From Siculibacillus lacustris (lineage in GTDB: Bacteria; Pseudomonadota; Alphaproteobacteria; Rhizobiales; Ancalomicrobiaceae), in the NCBI RefSeq assembly GCF_004328075.1, contig NZ_SJFN01000008.1:101065-142352 (forward strand): a DNA stretch of 41,288 nt, given 5' to 3'. The notes under the pieces were generated by a model that was not told where the DNA came from, made no database searches, and saw nothing but the letters and a program-made list of their open reading frames with translations. How positions within the stretch are numbered: position 1 is the stretch's first letter; the number at the start of each line of letters is the position of its first letter. The position numbers were made by a program, and so were the translations under genes. This document shows, piece by piece, positions 27,118 through 36,078 of this stretch.

Positions 27118-28479
27118 ATGGTGGACGACGAGCGTCGCGACTTCGCCGACGAGGCCCCCGAGGCCCAGCCCGCCGGATCGGTCGAGCCGTGGCCGTCGGT
27201 CGGGGTCCGCGTCACCGCGACCGCCGTCGTGATCGCCGCCGCGGCGATCGGCCTCGCCGGCGTGCCCTGGCCGATCGCCGTGATCGGCGTCGCCCTGCTC
27301 GCCGCCGCCGCCTGGTCGGGCCGCGGCGCCACCGAGAGCGGTCCCATCGGCCGCCGGTCGGTCCGCGCGCCGCGCCGCTCGGTGTGGCCCGACCTCGGCA
27401 TGAAGACCGTGGTCGACGCCATCGACGCCCCCTGCCTGCTCACCGACGCCGCCGGCATCGTGCGCTACGTCAATCGCGAGGCGACGGTGCGCTTCGGCTC
27501 GATCCGTCCCGGCGATCCCTTGTCCTTCCGCATCCGGGTCACCGCCCTGCACGACGCCCTCGACCGGGTGGTCGGCTTGTCGCGCGCCGAAACCGTCGAA
27601 TGGCACGACAAGATCCCGATGGAGCGCTGGCTGCTCGCCCATCTCTCGCCGATCCGCTTTCCCCCCGATCCGCGTGGCGACGACCGCCCGCCCGACTTCG
27701 TGCTGGTGCTGATCGAGGATCTGACCGAGCGGCGCCGGGTCGAGCGGATGCGCGCCGACTTCGTCGCCAACGCCAGCCACGAATTGCGTACCCCGCTCGC
27801 CGCGGTGTCCGGCTTCATCGAGACCCTGCAGGGCCCGGCCCGCAACGATCCGGTCGCCCGCGAACGTTTCCTCGCGGTGATGCACGAACAGGCCGGGCGG
27901 ATGAAGCGGCTGATCGACGACCTCCTGTCGCTGTCGCGCGTCGAGATGCGCGCCCACCTGCGCCCCGACACCGTCGTCGACCTCGCCGACCTCCTGCCCC
28001 ATGTCCTCGATCTGGTCCGCGCCGCCGCCGAAGGGGCCGGCGTGGTGGTGACGCTCGAGGGCTGCGAGGCGCCGGTGCCGGTGATCGGCGACCGCGAGGA
28101 GCTGATCCAGGTGTTCTGCAACCTCGTCGAGAACGCCATCAAATACGGCTCGGAAGGCGGCCGCGTGGTGGTCGCGGTGAGCGGGGCGGCGGAGGACGCC
28201 CGGCGGCGCACCGTCGCGGTGCGCGACTTCGGCGCCGGCATCGATCCGGTCCATCTGCCGCGCCTGACCGAACGCTTCTACCGGGCGCACGCCGAGGCCG
28301 GTCGCGAGAAACGCGGCACCGGGCTCGGTCTGGCGATCGTCAAACACATCGTCACCCGCCACGGCGGGCGTCTCACCATCGACAGCAAGCCCGGCCAGGG
28401 CTCGACCTTCGCGGTCCGCCTGGACGTCGCGCCGGCCGCCGCCGGCTCGGCGAAAGGCGACGAAAATTCAGGTGTTTGA
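27118..28479 (+). CDS. phoR: Phosphate regulon sensor histidine kinase
   Basis: The 453-residue kinase has two closely spaced membrane helices (about 31-66) with almost no periplasmic loop, as in PhoR. A PAS domain follows (about 95-200, MKTVVDAIDAPCLLTDAAG). The H-box is ANASHELRTPLAAVSGF with His221. The ATPase domain has NLVENAIKYG, VRDFGAGID, ERFYR and [12 protein letters not shown]. It would phosphorylate PhoB, encoded just downstream, under phosphate limitation. The start at 27118 has gggaaggg upstream. An in-frame ATG at 27061 is possible. Confidence 0.92.
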   Translation: MVDDERRDFADEAPEAQPAGSVEPWPSVGVRVTATAVVIAAAAIGLAGVPWPIAVIGVALLAAAAWSGRGATESGPIGRRSVRAPRRSVWPDLGMKTVVDAIDAPCLLTDAAGIVRYVNREATVRFGSIRPGDPLSFRIRVTALHDALDRVVGLSRAETVEWHDKIPMERWLLAHLSPIRFPPDPRGDDRPPDFVLVLIEDLTERRRVERMRADFVANASHELRTPLAAVSGFIETLQGPARNDPVARERFLAVMHEQAGRMKRLIDDLLSLSRVEMRAHLRPDTVVDLADLLPHVLDLVRAAAEGAGVVVTLEGCEAPVPVIGDREELIQVFCNLVENAIKYGSEGGRVVVAVSGAAEDARRRTVAVRDFGAGIDPVHLPRLTERFYRAHAEAGREKRGTGLGLAIVKHIVTRHGGRLTIDSKPGQGSTFAVRLDVAPAAAGSAKGDENSGV

Positions 28480-28480
28480 A

Positions 28481-28509
28481 CCGTCACGAAACTGACGTTT
28501 CCGTGTCAT
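28481..28509 (+). promoter_or_regulatory. Candidate Pho box (three direct repeats) upstream of phoU
   Basis: Three 7-mers spaced by 4 bases lie between phoR and phoU: CCGTCAC (28481-28487), CTGACGT (28492-28498) and GTGTCAT (28503-28509). The spacers gaaa and ttcc are less GC-rich than the surroundings. The PhoB consensus is repeated CTGTCAT with 11-base period; the copies match it in 5, 5 and 6 of 7 positions. This suggests PhoB autoregulation of phoU-phoB. Confidence 0.55.
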
Positions 28510-28598
28510 AGAAACCATCCGACCGGGTCGAGGGACGCGACGTTCGTCGCCGGGAGCGGAAGTCGTGGTCCCCAGCGACGAGACGAGGAGCGCATCCC

Positions 28599-29312
28599 AT
28601 GACCGATCACATCGTCACCTCCTACGACCAGGAGCTCAAGGGGCTCGCCGGCCAGATCGCCGAGATGGGCGGGCTCGCCGAGGGTCTGGTGGCCGATGCC
28701 ATCACCGCGCTGGTGCGCGGCGACACGGCGCTGGCCCAGAAGGTGATCCTCACCGACGTCCGCCTCGACCGCCTGCAGCGCTCCGTCGAGGAACAGGCGA
28801 TCCGCGTCATCGCCCGGCGTCAGCCGATGGCCATGGACCTGCGCGACATCTTCGGCGCGCTGCGGGTCTCCGGCGATCTCGAGCGGGTCGGCGACCTCGC
28901 CAAGAACATCGCCAAGCGCGTCATCGCCATGGGCGGCAACGTGCTGGTCAAGCGCATCGTGATCGGCGTCGAGCATCTCTCCGAGATCGCCCTCGAGCAG
29001 CTCAAGGACGTCCTCGACGCCTACACCTCGCGCGACGCCGAAGAGGCGCTGACGGTGCGTGGCCGCGACGAGGAGATCGACGCGCTCTACACCTCGCTGT
29101 TCCGCGAGCTCCTGACCTACATGATGGAAGATCCGCGCAACATCACCTTCTGCACCCACCTGCTGTTCTGCGCCAAGAACGTCGAACGGATCGGCGACCA
29201 CGCCACCAACATCGCCGAGACCGTGCATTTCGTCGTCACCGGCGAACAGCTCGTCGACGAGCGCCCCAAGGGCGATTCCTCGTCGTCGGTCTCCACCGGA
29301 AACGGCGGCTGA
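28599..29312 (+). CDS. phoU: Phosphate signalling regulator PhoU
   Basis: The 237-residue, all-helical protein is made of two PhoU repeats. It begins MTDHIVTSYDQELKGL, and the E/DxxxD metal-binding pattern is seen in RVSGDLERVGDLAKNIAKR and in CAKNVERIGDHATNIAE. PhoU keeps PhoR inactive when phosphate is plentiful, normally through the PstSCAB transporter. Here pstSCAB is not between phoR and phoU, where it sits in many relatives. It is followed by phoB after 16 bases. Confidence 0.96.
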   Translation: MTDHIVTSYDQELKGLAGQIAEMGGLAEGLVADAITALVRGDTALAQKVILTDVRLDRLQRSVEEQAIRVIARRQPMAMDLRDIFGALRVSGDLERVGDLAKNIAKRVIAMGGNVLVKRIVIGVEHLSEIALEQLKDVLDAYTSRDAEEALTVRGRDEEIDALYTSLFRELLTYMMEDPRNITFCTHLLFCAKNVERIGDHATNIAETVHFVVTGEQLVDERPKGDSSSSVSTGNGG

Positions 29313-29328
29313 GCCGCGAGGAACCGCC

Positions 29329-30036
<708 letters not shown>

Positions 30037-30088
30037 ACGGACGGTCGCGGCCGTCCGCCGTCGTTCCCTGTGATCCGTTTCCCGTGAC

Positions 30089-30113
30089 CGGGGCCGCCGT
30101 GGCGGCCCCGTTT
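30089..30113 (+). terminator. Intrinsic terminator after phoB
   Basis: cggggccgcc at 30089-30098 pairs with ggcggccccg at 30101-30110, followed by TTT. The effective stem is nine pairs with a 4-base loop. It lies 52 bases past the phoB stop and just before the convergent gcrA stop. Confidence 0.8.
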
Positions 30114-30126
30114 CGGTGTCTTGGGA

Positions 30127-30654
30127 TCACATCCGCGCGACGCGCCGGTCGCGGCGGCGTTCCGACACCGGCTGGTAGGCGATGCGGGCGTGATAGCCGC
30201 AATAGGGGATGCCGACGTCCGAGCGCCGTGCACAGAAGTGGAAGTCTTCGGTGCTGGGATCGCCGAGCGGCCACTTGCAGGTCTGTTCGGTGATCTGCAG
30301 GACGTTGGCATTGGCGATCAGCGGCTCTTCAGAGAGCGAATAGACCAGCGGCTGCGGCGCCGTCTGCGGCCGGGTCGCCGGCGCGGTCTCGGACTTCAGC
30401 GCCAGATTGCCGATCGTGCCGTTGGCGCCGACCGGACGCACGCTCGACGTCGCCGGACGGGTCGTCGGCTTCTTCGGACGCTGGGCCTGCGGCTGCGGCG
30501 CCTTGGCGCGACCCGACAGGCCGAGCCTGTGGACCTTGCCGATCACCGCATTGCGCGTCACGCCGCCGAGCTCCCCGGCGATCTGGCTGGCACTGAGGCC
30601 GTCGCTCCAGAGCTTCTTCAGGAGCTCGACCCGATCGTCGGTCCAGGAGATCAT
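30127..30654 (-). CDS. gcrA: Cell-cycle regulator GcrA
   Basis: The 175-residue protein starts MISWTDDRVELLKKLW. It has the GcrA N-terminal helix-turn-helix (LSASQIAGELGGVTRNAVIGKVHRLGLSGR, about residues 17-46). A Pro/Ala/Gln linker leads to the Cys-containing C-terminal part (CKWPLGDP and FHFCARR, then GIPYCGYHA) that contacts the housekeeping sigma factor in Caulobacter. GcrA activates promoters carrying CcrM-methylated GANTC. The start at 30654 has gaggga upstream; the longer frame has no homology. The upstream region is itself rich in GANTC. Confidence 0.96.
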   Translation of the reverse strand: MISWTDDRVELLKKLWSDGLSASQIAGELGGVTRNAVIGKVHRLGLSGRAKAPQPQAQRPKKPTTRPATSSVRPVGANGTIGNLALKSETAPATRPQTAPQPLVYSLSEEPLIANANVLQITEQTCKWPLGDPSTEDFHFCARRSDVGIPYCGYHARIAYQPVSERRRDRRVARM

Positions 30655-30693
30655 CGCTTCCCTCACAATCGTGGCCTCGCGTCGGTGTCGAGC

Positions 30694-30897
30694 GAATCCT
30701 CCCCCGCCCGGAGGAATCCTCCGGTGGCGCCGCTCGCGAGAGCTGCGTCGATGGACGGGGATACTCGAGACAGGAAGGATCGCCGCACGAGATGTCGTGT
30801 TTAACGAACTGTAAACTACACCATCGGTAGACTCGCGAGCAACCCGCGGCCGACTCGTTTCGGTGGATGACCGGCGCCTTTTCAACAGACTTGAGTC
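30694..30897. promoter_or_regulatory. Cluster of five GANTC (CcrM-type) sites upstream of gcrA
   Basis: GANTC occurs at 30694-30698, 30714-30718, 30830-30834, 30852-30856 and 30893-30897, five sites in 204 bases. A sixth is at 31172-31176, next to the argD start. CcrM methylates this sequence in alphaproteobacteria and GcrA reads it. The cluster is in the 530-bp divergent gcrA-argD region, which holds no gene. Confidence 0.6.
30800..30815 (-). promoter_or_regulatory. CtrA-like binding site upstream of gcrA
   Basis: TTAA, seven bases, TAAA lies at 30801-30815; on the minus strand it reads TTTA, seven bases, TTAA. This matches the CtrA consensus TTAA-N7-TTAA in seven of eight fixed positions. 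CtrA represses gcrA in Caulobacter, so the position about 150 bases before gcrA makes biological sense. Confidence 0.4.
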
Positions 30898-31002
30898 CGA
30901 TCTGCCACACTGCCGCTGCGTCGCCGTATCGCCGCGGACGTCGCGAGGATCTTCGCCCATTCGGGCGCCGTCGTGGCGGGGCGAGAATTACCGAGCGGAA
31001 TG

Positions 31003-31077
31003 TTGACCTTTGCCGCGCGCGCGAGCATTATCCCGCGCGTTGGAAGTGCCGCCGCCGAGGCGGCATTGTTCGTTTTT
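31003..31077 (+). terminator. Promoter-like hexamers followed by an intrinsic terminator in the argD leader
   Basis: TTGACC at 31003-31008 and CATTAT at 31026-31031 are 17 bases apart. tgccgcc at 31047-31053 pairs with ggcggca at 31059-31065, extended by two weaker pairs, followed by ttgttcgttttt (31066-31077). A competing stem (31018-31023 with 31034-31039) lies just upstream. No plus-strand gene precedes it, so it is either an attenuator for argD or the end of a small RNA. Confidence 0.5.
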
Positions 31078-31184
31078 GGCCTTCGCCGACACGAGCCTCC
31101 GGCCCGCGCGCGGGCCGATCGCGACGCCGGCGGGTGGAGGCCGCGGCCCGGATCCGGCCGGAACCCGCAGGGAGTCGATGTGAC

Positions 31185-32393
31185 ATGACCGAGACCGCGC
31201 TCTACCCGTCCTTCGCCCGCGCCGGTCTGTCCTTCGAGCGAGGCGAGGGCGTCTGGCTGACCACCACCGACGGCGAGACCTATCTCGACATGATGGCCGG
31301 CATCGCCGTCAACGCACTCGGCCACGGCCACCCCCATCTGGTCGGCGCCGTCAAGGCCCAGGTTGAGAAGCTCTGGCACGTCTCCAATCTCTACACCGTC
31401 CCGGAACAGGAGACGCTCGCCCGCCGTCTGGTCGAGACGACCTTCGCCGACCGCGTGTTCTTCACCAATTCCGGCGCCGAGGCGCTGGAATGCGCCATCA
31501 AGACCGCCCGCCGCCATCATTTCGTGGCCGGCCGGCCCGAGCGCTTCCGCATCATCACCTTCGAAGGCGCCTTCCACGGCCGCACCCTGGCGACGCTCGC
31601 CGCCGGCGGCCAGGCCAAGTATCTCGAAGGCTTCGGTCCCAAGGTCGAGGGCTTCGATCAGGTGCCCTTCGGCGACGAGGCCGCGCTGCGGGCGGCGATC
31701 GGACCGGACACCGCGGCGATCCTGATCGAGCCGATCCAGGGCGAGGGCGGCGTGCGCCCGGTGCCGCGCGCCTTCCTGACGCTGCTGCGCGAACTCTGCG
31801 ACGAGAACGGCCTGCTCCTGATCTTCGACGAGGTCCAGTGCGGCCTCGGCCGGACCGGCCACCTCTATGCCTACCAGGGCTATGGCGTCGAACCCGACAT
31901 CCTCGCCTCGGCCAAGGGCATCGGCGGCGGCTTTCCGCTCGGCGCCTGCCTCGCCACCGAGGATGCCGCCGCCGGCATGACCCCCGGCAGCCACGGCACC
32001 ACCTACGGCGGCAACCTGCTGGCCATGGCTGCCGGCAATGCGGTGCTCGACGTGGTCCTCGCCCCCGGCTTTCTCGAGAGCGTCCGCGATCGCGGCCTGC
32101 GCCTGAAGCAGAAGCTCGCCGCGGTGGTCGATCTCCACCCGACGATCTTCTCCGAAGTGCGCGGCGAAGGTCTGCTGCTCGGCCTCAAGTGCGTGGTGCC
32201 GGCGAACGACGTGGTCGCCGCCGGGCGTGCCCGCCGGGTGCTGACGATCGGCGCCGGCGACAACGTGGTGCGCATCATTCCCGCTCTGATCGTGAGCGAC
32301 GAAGAAATCGAAGAGGCCGTGGCGCGCATCGAAGCCGCCGCCCACGACCTGGAGACCGCCGCGAGGAGCGGCGACAAGGGAGCAGCAGCGTGA
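31185..32393 (+). CDS. argD: Acetylornithine aminotransferase
   Basis: The 402-residue class III aminotransferase makes N-acetylornithine from the semialdehyde using glutamate and PLP, and often also serves as succinyldiaminopimelate aminotransferase in lysine synthesis. Landmarks are [30 protein letters not shown], the cofactor Asp in [14 protein letters not shown] and the Schiff-base Lys in [14 protein letters not shown]. The start at 31185 is the ATG of [10 protein letters not shown]; the longer frame has no homology. Its stop overlaps the argF GTG by four bases. Confidence 0.96.
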   Translation: MTETALYPSFARAGLSFERGEGVWLTTTDGETYLDMMAGIAVNALGHGHPHLVGAVKAQVEKLWHVSNLYTVPEQETLARRLVETTFADRVFFTNSGAEALECAIKTARRHHFVAGRPERFRIITFEGAFHGRTLATLAAGGQAKYLEGFGPKVEGFDQVPFGDEAALRAAIGPDTAAILIEPIQGEGGVRPVPRAFLTLLRELCDENGLLLIFDEVQCGLGRTGHLYAYQGYGVEPDILASAKGIGGGFPLGACLATEDAAAGMTPGSHGTTYGGNLLAMAAGNAVLDVVLAPGFLESVRDRGLRLKQKLAAVVDLHPTIFSEVRGEGLLLGLKCVVPANDVVAAGRARRVLTIGAGDNVVRIIPALIVSDEEIEEAVARIEAAAHDLETAARSGDKGAAA

Positions 32394-33325
32394 CTCTCGC
32401 CGATGGGAAGCGTCATTTTCTCGATCTGACCGAAGTTTCCGGTGCCGATCTGCGTATCGTTCTCGACGAGGCCGCCCGGCTCAAGCGCGTCCGACGCGGC
32501 GCCTTCCGCGGCGAAGGTCCGCTCGCCGGCAAGGTCCTGGCGATGATCTTCGAACGCCCCTCGACCCGCACCCGCGTCTCCTTCGACGTCGGCATGCGCG
32601 AGCTCGGCGGCGAGACCCTGATGCTGACCGGCGACGAGATGCAGCTCGGCCGCGGCGAGACCATCGCCGACACGGCGCGGGTGCTGTCGCGCTTCGTCGA
32701 CGCAATCATGATCCGCATTCTCGACCATTCGGCGCTGCTCGAACTCGCCGAGAACGCCACCGTGCCGGTGATCAACGGCCTGACCAAGCTCTCGCATCCC
32801 TGCCAGATCATGGCCGACGTGATGACCTTCGAGGAACATCGCGGGCCGATCGCCGGCAAGACCGTGGCCTGGGTCGGCGACACCAACAACGTCCTCGCCT
32901 CGTGGATCCATGCCGCGGCGCGGTTCGACTTCCATCTGCGCATCGCCACGCCGCCGGAACTGGCGCCGAAGATGGATCTGGTCAACTGGGCCCGCCGCCA
33001 CGGCGCCTCGGTGCACCTGACCGCCGACGCCTACGAGGCGGTGGAAGGGGCCGACTGCGTCACCACCGACACCTGGGTGTCGATGGGTGACGACGAGAGC
33101 GAGCGCCGCCACAACCTGCTGAAGCCGTTCCAGGTCAATGCCCGACTGATGGCCGCCGCCAACCCGGACGCGATCTTCATGCACTGCCTGCCGGCCCATC
33201 GCGACGAGGAGGTGACCGGCGAGGTCATCGACGGACCGCAGTCGGTGGTGTTCGACGAGGCCGAGAACCGCCTCCATGCCCAGAAGGGCGTGCTCGCCTG
33301 GTGCCTCGGCGCCGAAGGCGTCTGA
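32390..33325 (+). CDS. argF: Ornithine carbamoyltransferase
   Basis: The 311-residue enzyme joins carbamoyl phosphate and ornithine to form citrulline. The carbamoyl-phosphate motif is [16 protein letters not shown], with HPCQIMAD. The ornithine loop is WVSMGDD, and the catalytic motif is [12 protein letters not shown]. It starts at GTG 32390, overlapping the argD stop (GTGA), so the two are translationally coupled. hslO follows after 168 bases, probably in the same transcript as in other Rhizobiales. Confidence 0.96.
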   Translation: MTLADGKRHFLDLTEVSGADLRIVLDEAARLKRVRRGAFRGEGPLAGKVLAMIFERPSTRTRVSFDVGMRELGGETLMLTGDEMQLGRGETIADTARVLSRFVDAIMIRILDHSALLELAENATVPVINGLTKLSHPCQIMADVMTFEEHRGPIAGKTVAWVGDTNNVLASWIHAAARFDFHLRIATPPELAPKMDLVNWARRHGASVHLTADAYEAVEGADCVTTDTWVSMGDDESERRHNLLKPFQVNARLMAAANPDAIFMHCLPAHRDEEVTGEVIDGPQSVVFDEAENRLHAQKGVLAWCLGAEGV

Positions 33326-33493
33326 CGGTTCACGAGGGGGGACTGGCGCCGACGCCGGTCCCACCCCATATCGGGGATCTCGCGCGACCCTCCGCTCCGA
33401 CCCGCCGATCGCGGGACGGGGCGGGCGGTCGCCGTCGCCCCTTCGGCGCCCGTGGACCGGACCGCCGCCCACCCTCCGACTTCGGGATCTGCC

Positions 33494-34483
33494 ATGACCG
33501 CGCCGTCCGCACCGCCTTCGGCGGCCCTCGATTCCGTGCTGCCCTATGCCGTGCCGTCGCTCGACCTGCGCGGCCGGGTGGTGCGTCTCGGGCCGGCGCT
33601 GGACGCCATCCTCGCCCGCCACGCCTATCCGACCCCGGTCGCCCGCCTGCTCGCCGAGGCCATCGCCCTGACCTCGCTGCTCGGCACGGCGCTGAAGTTC
33701 GAAGGCCGTTTCGTGCTCCAGACCCGCACCGACGGGCCGGTGTCGATGCTGATCGTCGATTTCCAGACCCCCGACGGCCTGCGCGCCTATGCGAGCTTCG
33801 ATGCCGAAGCGGTCGAAGCGGCGATCGCGCAAGGCAGCGCCACGCCCGCCGATCTCCTCGGCCGCGGCCATCTCGCCATGACCATCGACCAGGGCGGCGA
33901 CATGAACCGCTACCAGGGCGTGGTCGCCCTCGACCACACCGGCCTCGAGGAGGTCGCGCACGTCTGGTTCCAGCAGTCCGAGCAGATCCCGACCAAGGTC
34001 CGCCTGGCGGTCGCCGAGGAACTGACCCGCCTGCCCGGCGGCGGCACCCGCCACGCCTGGCGCGCCGGCGGCCTGCTCGCCCAGTTCCTGCCCGAGAGCG
34101 AAGATCGCCGCCGCGCCCGCGACCTCCATCCCGGCGACGCCCCCGAGGGCACCGACCTGCCGGAGGTCGCCGACGACGACGCCTGGACCGAGGCCGAGGC
34201 CCTGGTCGCGACCATCGAGGACCTCGAGCTGACCGACCCGGAGGTCTCCGCCGAGCGCCTGCTCTTTCGCCTGTTCCACGAACGCGGCGCGCGGGTGTTC
34301 GAGCCGCAGACGTTGGTCGAGCGCTGCCGCTGCTCGCGCGAGCGGGTCGAGGACATGCTCGGCCAGTTCACCGCCGAACAGGTCGAGGACATGACCGTCG
34401 ACGGCGCGATCGTCGTCACCTGCGAGTTCTGCTCGACCAAGTACACCTTCGATCCGGCGACGGTCCGCCCGCCGGCGGCGTGA
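33494..34483 (+). CDS. hslO: Redox-regulated chaperone Hsp33
   Basis: The 329-residue cytoplasmic chaperone holds unfolding proteins during oxidative stress. The C-terminal redox switch is intact: CRCS and, 28 residues or so later, CEFC. Together these give the four zinc-binding Cys whose oxidation turns the chaperone on. The N-terminal domain has ARLLAEAIALTSLLGTALKFEGRF and the GHLAMTIDQGGDMNRYQG stretch of the family. The start at 33494 (MTAPSAPP) is chosen over an ATG 42 bases upstream for lack of conservation there. It converges on the SIMPL gene with a 9-base gap. Confidence 0.94.
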   Translation: MTAPSAPPSAALDSVLPYAVPSLDLRGRVVRLGPALDAILARHAYPTPVARLLAEAIALTSLLGTALKFEGRFVLQTRTDGPVSMLIVDFQTPDGLRAYASFDAEAVEAAIAQGSATPADLLGRGHLAMTIDQGGDMNRYQGVVALDHTGLEEVAHVWFQQSEQIPTKVRLAVAEELTRLPGGGTRHAWRAGGLLAQFLPESEDRRRARDLHPGDAPEGTDLPEVADDDAWTEAEALVATIEDLELTDPEVSAERLLFRLFHERGARVFEPQTLVERCRCSRERVEDMLGQFTAEQVEDMTVDGAIVVTCEFCSTKYTFDPATVRPPAA

Positions 34484-34492
34484 CGCCGGGCC

Positions 34493-35258
34493 TCACGGCG
34501 CGAGGCTCTCGACGATCACCTGGGTCACTCCCGTGAGTCGCGTCGTGCCCGGCAGGATGGTGAACCGGATCTCCGGTCCCGGCGGCTTGCGGGCGAGATC
34601 GGCGGCGCCGCCTTCGGACCAATGCTCGGTGTCGTAGATCGCCAGCACCCGCCCGGGCCGACCACCGGCCGCCTCGATCAGGCCGCGCGCCTTGGCGATC
34701 GCCGACTTGAGCGCGTCGCGCTCGAGCCCGGCGACGATCTCGCGCTCGTCGGAAACCGTGAACGAGGTCCCGGTCAGTGAGCCGCCGGCACCGGCGACGG
34801 CCGCGACCACGGCCTTCGAGGCGCTGGCGGCCTTCCGGCTTGTCGATGCCGTCGACCCGGATGGTCAGGCCATAGCTGGCATCGACGCCGATCTTCGCCC
34901 GCTTTTCGACGATCTCGCGCCCGTTCGGATCGCGCGTGACGTCGTAGACGTCCTGCGCCGTGGGCCCACGGGACTTGATCCGGTCGTCGGTGACGCCGGT
35001 GCCGTGGATCGCCGCGACCAGCCGCTCGGTCTTGACCGCCAGCGCCGCATAGGCCGCGCCGGCATCGGCGCCGCGGGCGGCCACCTCGACGGTGATCCCG
35101 CCGCGATCCGGCACCCGCTCGGCCTCGGCGGAGCTCCGGACCTGGACATAGGGGATGCCGGGGAAGCGCTCGCAGTCGCCGGCGAAGGCCGGTGCCACGG
35201 CGAACGCCAGGGCGAGGACGATCGACATCGAGACGGCGGGGACGAGGGACGGATTCAT
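34493..35258 (-). pseudogene. SIMPL-domain (DUF541) periplasmic protein, frameshifted
   Basis: From ATG 35258 the frame encodes a signal peptide (MNPSLVPAVSMSIVLALAFA, ending PAFA) and the first half of a SIMPL/DUF541 domain up to IRVDGIDKPE (near 34833). After that the homologous frame is one base further on: ASASKAVVAAVAGAGGSLTG, then TSFTVSDEREIVAGLERDALK, ending with TQVIVESLAP at 34493. The total of 766 bases is one more than 255 codons, so a single inserted base (in the AAGGCC run near 34829-34833) explains everything. Both halves are otherwise intact. It could be a recent mutation, a sequencing error or a programmed shift. SIMPL proteins are periplasmic or outer-membrane associated, of uncertain function. 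Confidence 0.8.
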
Positions 35259-35375
35259 CGGGGCTCTCCTCCGACGCCGGGTGGCGTCGGAGCGATCTGG
35301 CCCCCGCTCTCGGGCGAATCTGCGGCGATCACCACCCTAGCGTGTGACCGATCGCCGCGCCCGCGCGCCCCCCGC

Positions 35376-36023
35376 TCACTCCCCGACGAAGGCCAGGGCG
35401 AAGGCGGCGAGCGTCGTGCAGGCGTGCTGGATGTTGGTCTTCAGCGTCGCCGGCGAGGCGCCCGGCGGACCGAAGTCGTGGCTGCCGTCGGGGATCCATT
35501 CGAACCGTACCCGGTCGCCGACCGCCAGCGCTTCGACCTCGGCGCGGTTGCCGAATTCGTCGCGCTCGCCCTGCAGCACCAGGACCGGCAACAGCCCGAC
35601 CTGGAGCGGCGCCAGACGGATCTCCTCGGGCCGCCCGGGCCCATGGAACGGATAGCCGAGACAGGCGACGCCCGCGACCCGCGGGTCGAGCGGCAGGCCG
35701 GCGGCCATCGCCGCGATCCGCCCGCCCATCGACTTGCCGCCGACGATCAGCGGTCCGACGCAGCGCGGATCGGCGGCGCAGGCAACCGCCGCGGCGGCGA
35801 AGGCCGGCACCAGCGTCTCGGCCTTCGGCGGCGGCCGCTTCTTGCCGGTCGTGCGGCGCTTGGCCATGTAGTCGAATTCGAAGCGCGCCACCGCCACGCC
35901 GAGGGTCCCCAAACCTTCGGCGATGCGCGTCATGAAGCTCGAATCCATCGGCGCTCCGGCACCATGGGCGAGCAGCACGGTGGCGCGGGCGTCGTCGGGG
36001 GTGGTCCACAGAAAATCGGGCAT
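35376..36023 (-). CDS. Alpha/beta hydrolase (KANL3/Tex30-like, dienelactone hydrolase type)
   Basis: The 215-residue cytoplasmic protein has the alpha/beta hydrolase triad: nucleophile Ser in GGKSMGGRIA, Asp in VLQGERDEFG and His in IPDGSHDFG. The oxyanion region is LLAHGAGAPMDSSFM, a motif seen in the KANL3/Tex30-like family. A basic insert (MAKRRTTGKKRPPPKAE) is also typical of this family. The substrate is unknown. It is upstream of the SIMPL gene and 55 bases downstream of a solute-binding protein gene on the same strand. Confidence 0.85.
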   Translation of the reverse strand: MPDFLWTTPDDARATVLLAHGAGAPMDSSFMTRIAEGLGTLGVAVARFEFDYMAKRRTTGKKRPPPKAETLVPAFAAAAVACAADPRCVGPLIVGGKSMGGRIAAMAAGLPLDPRVAGVACLGYPFHGPGRPEEIRLAPLQVGLLPVLVLQGERDEFGNRAEVEALAVGDRVRFEWIPDGSHDFGPPGASPATLKTNIQHACTTLAAFALAFVGE

Positions 36024-36078
36024 GGGGTATCCGGTACCGGAGGAGAGGGGAGGGGAGGACGATCGGCGCCGGGCGCCG

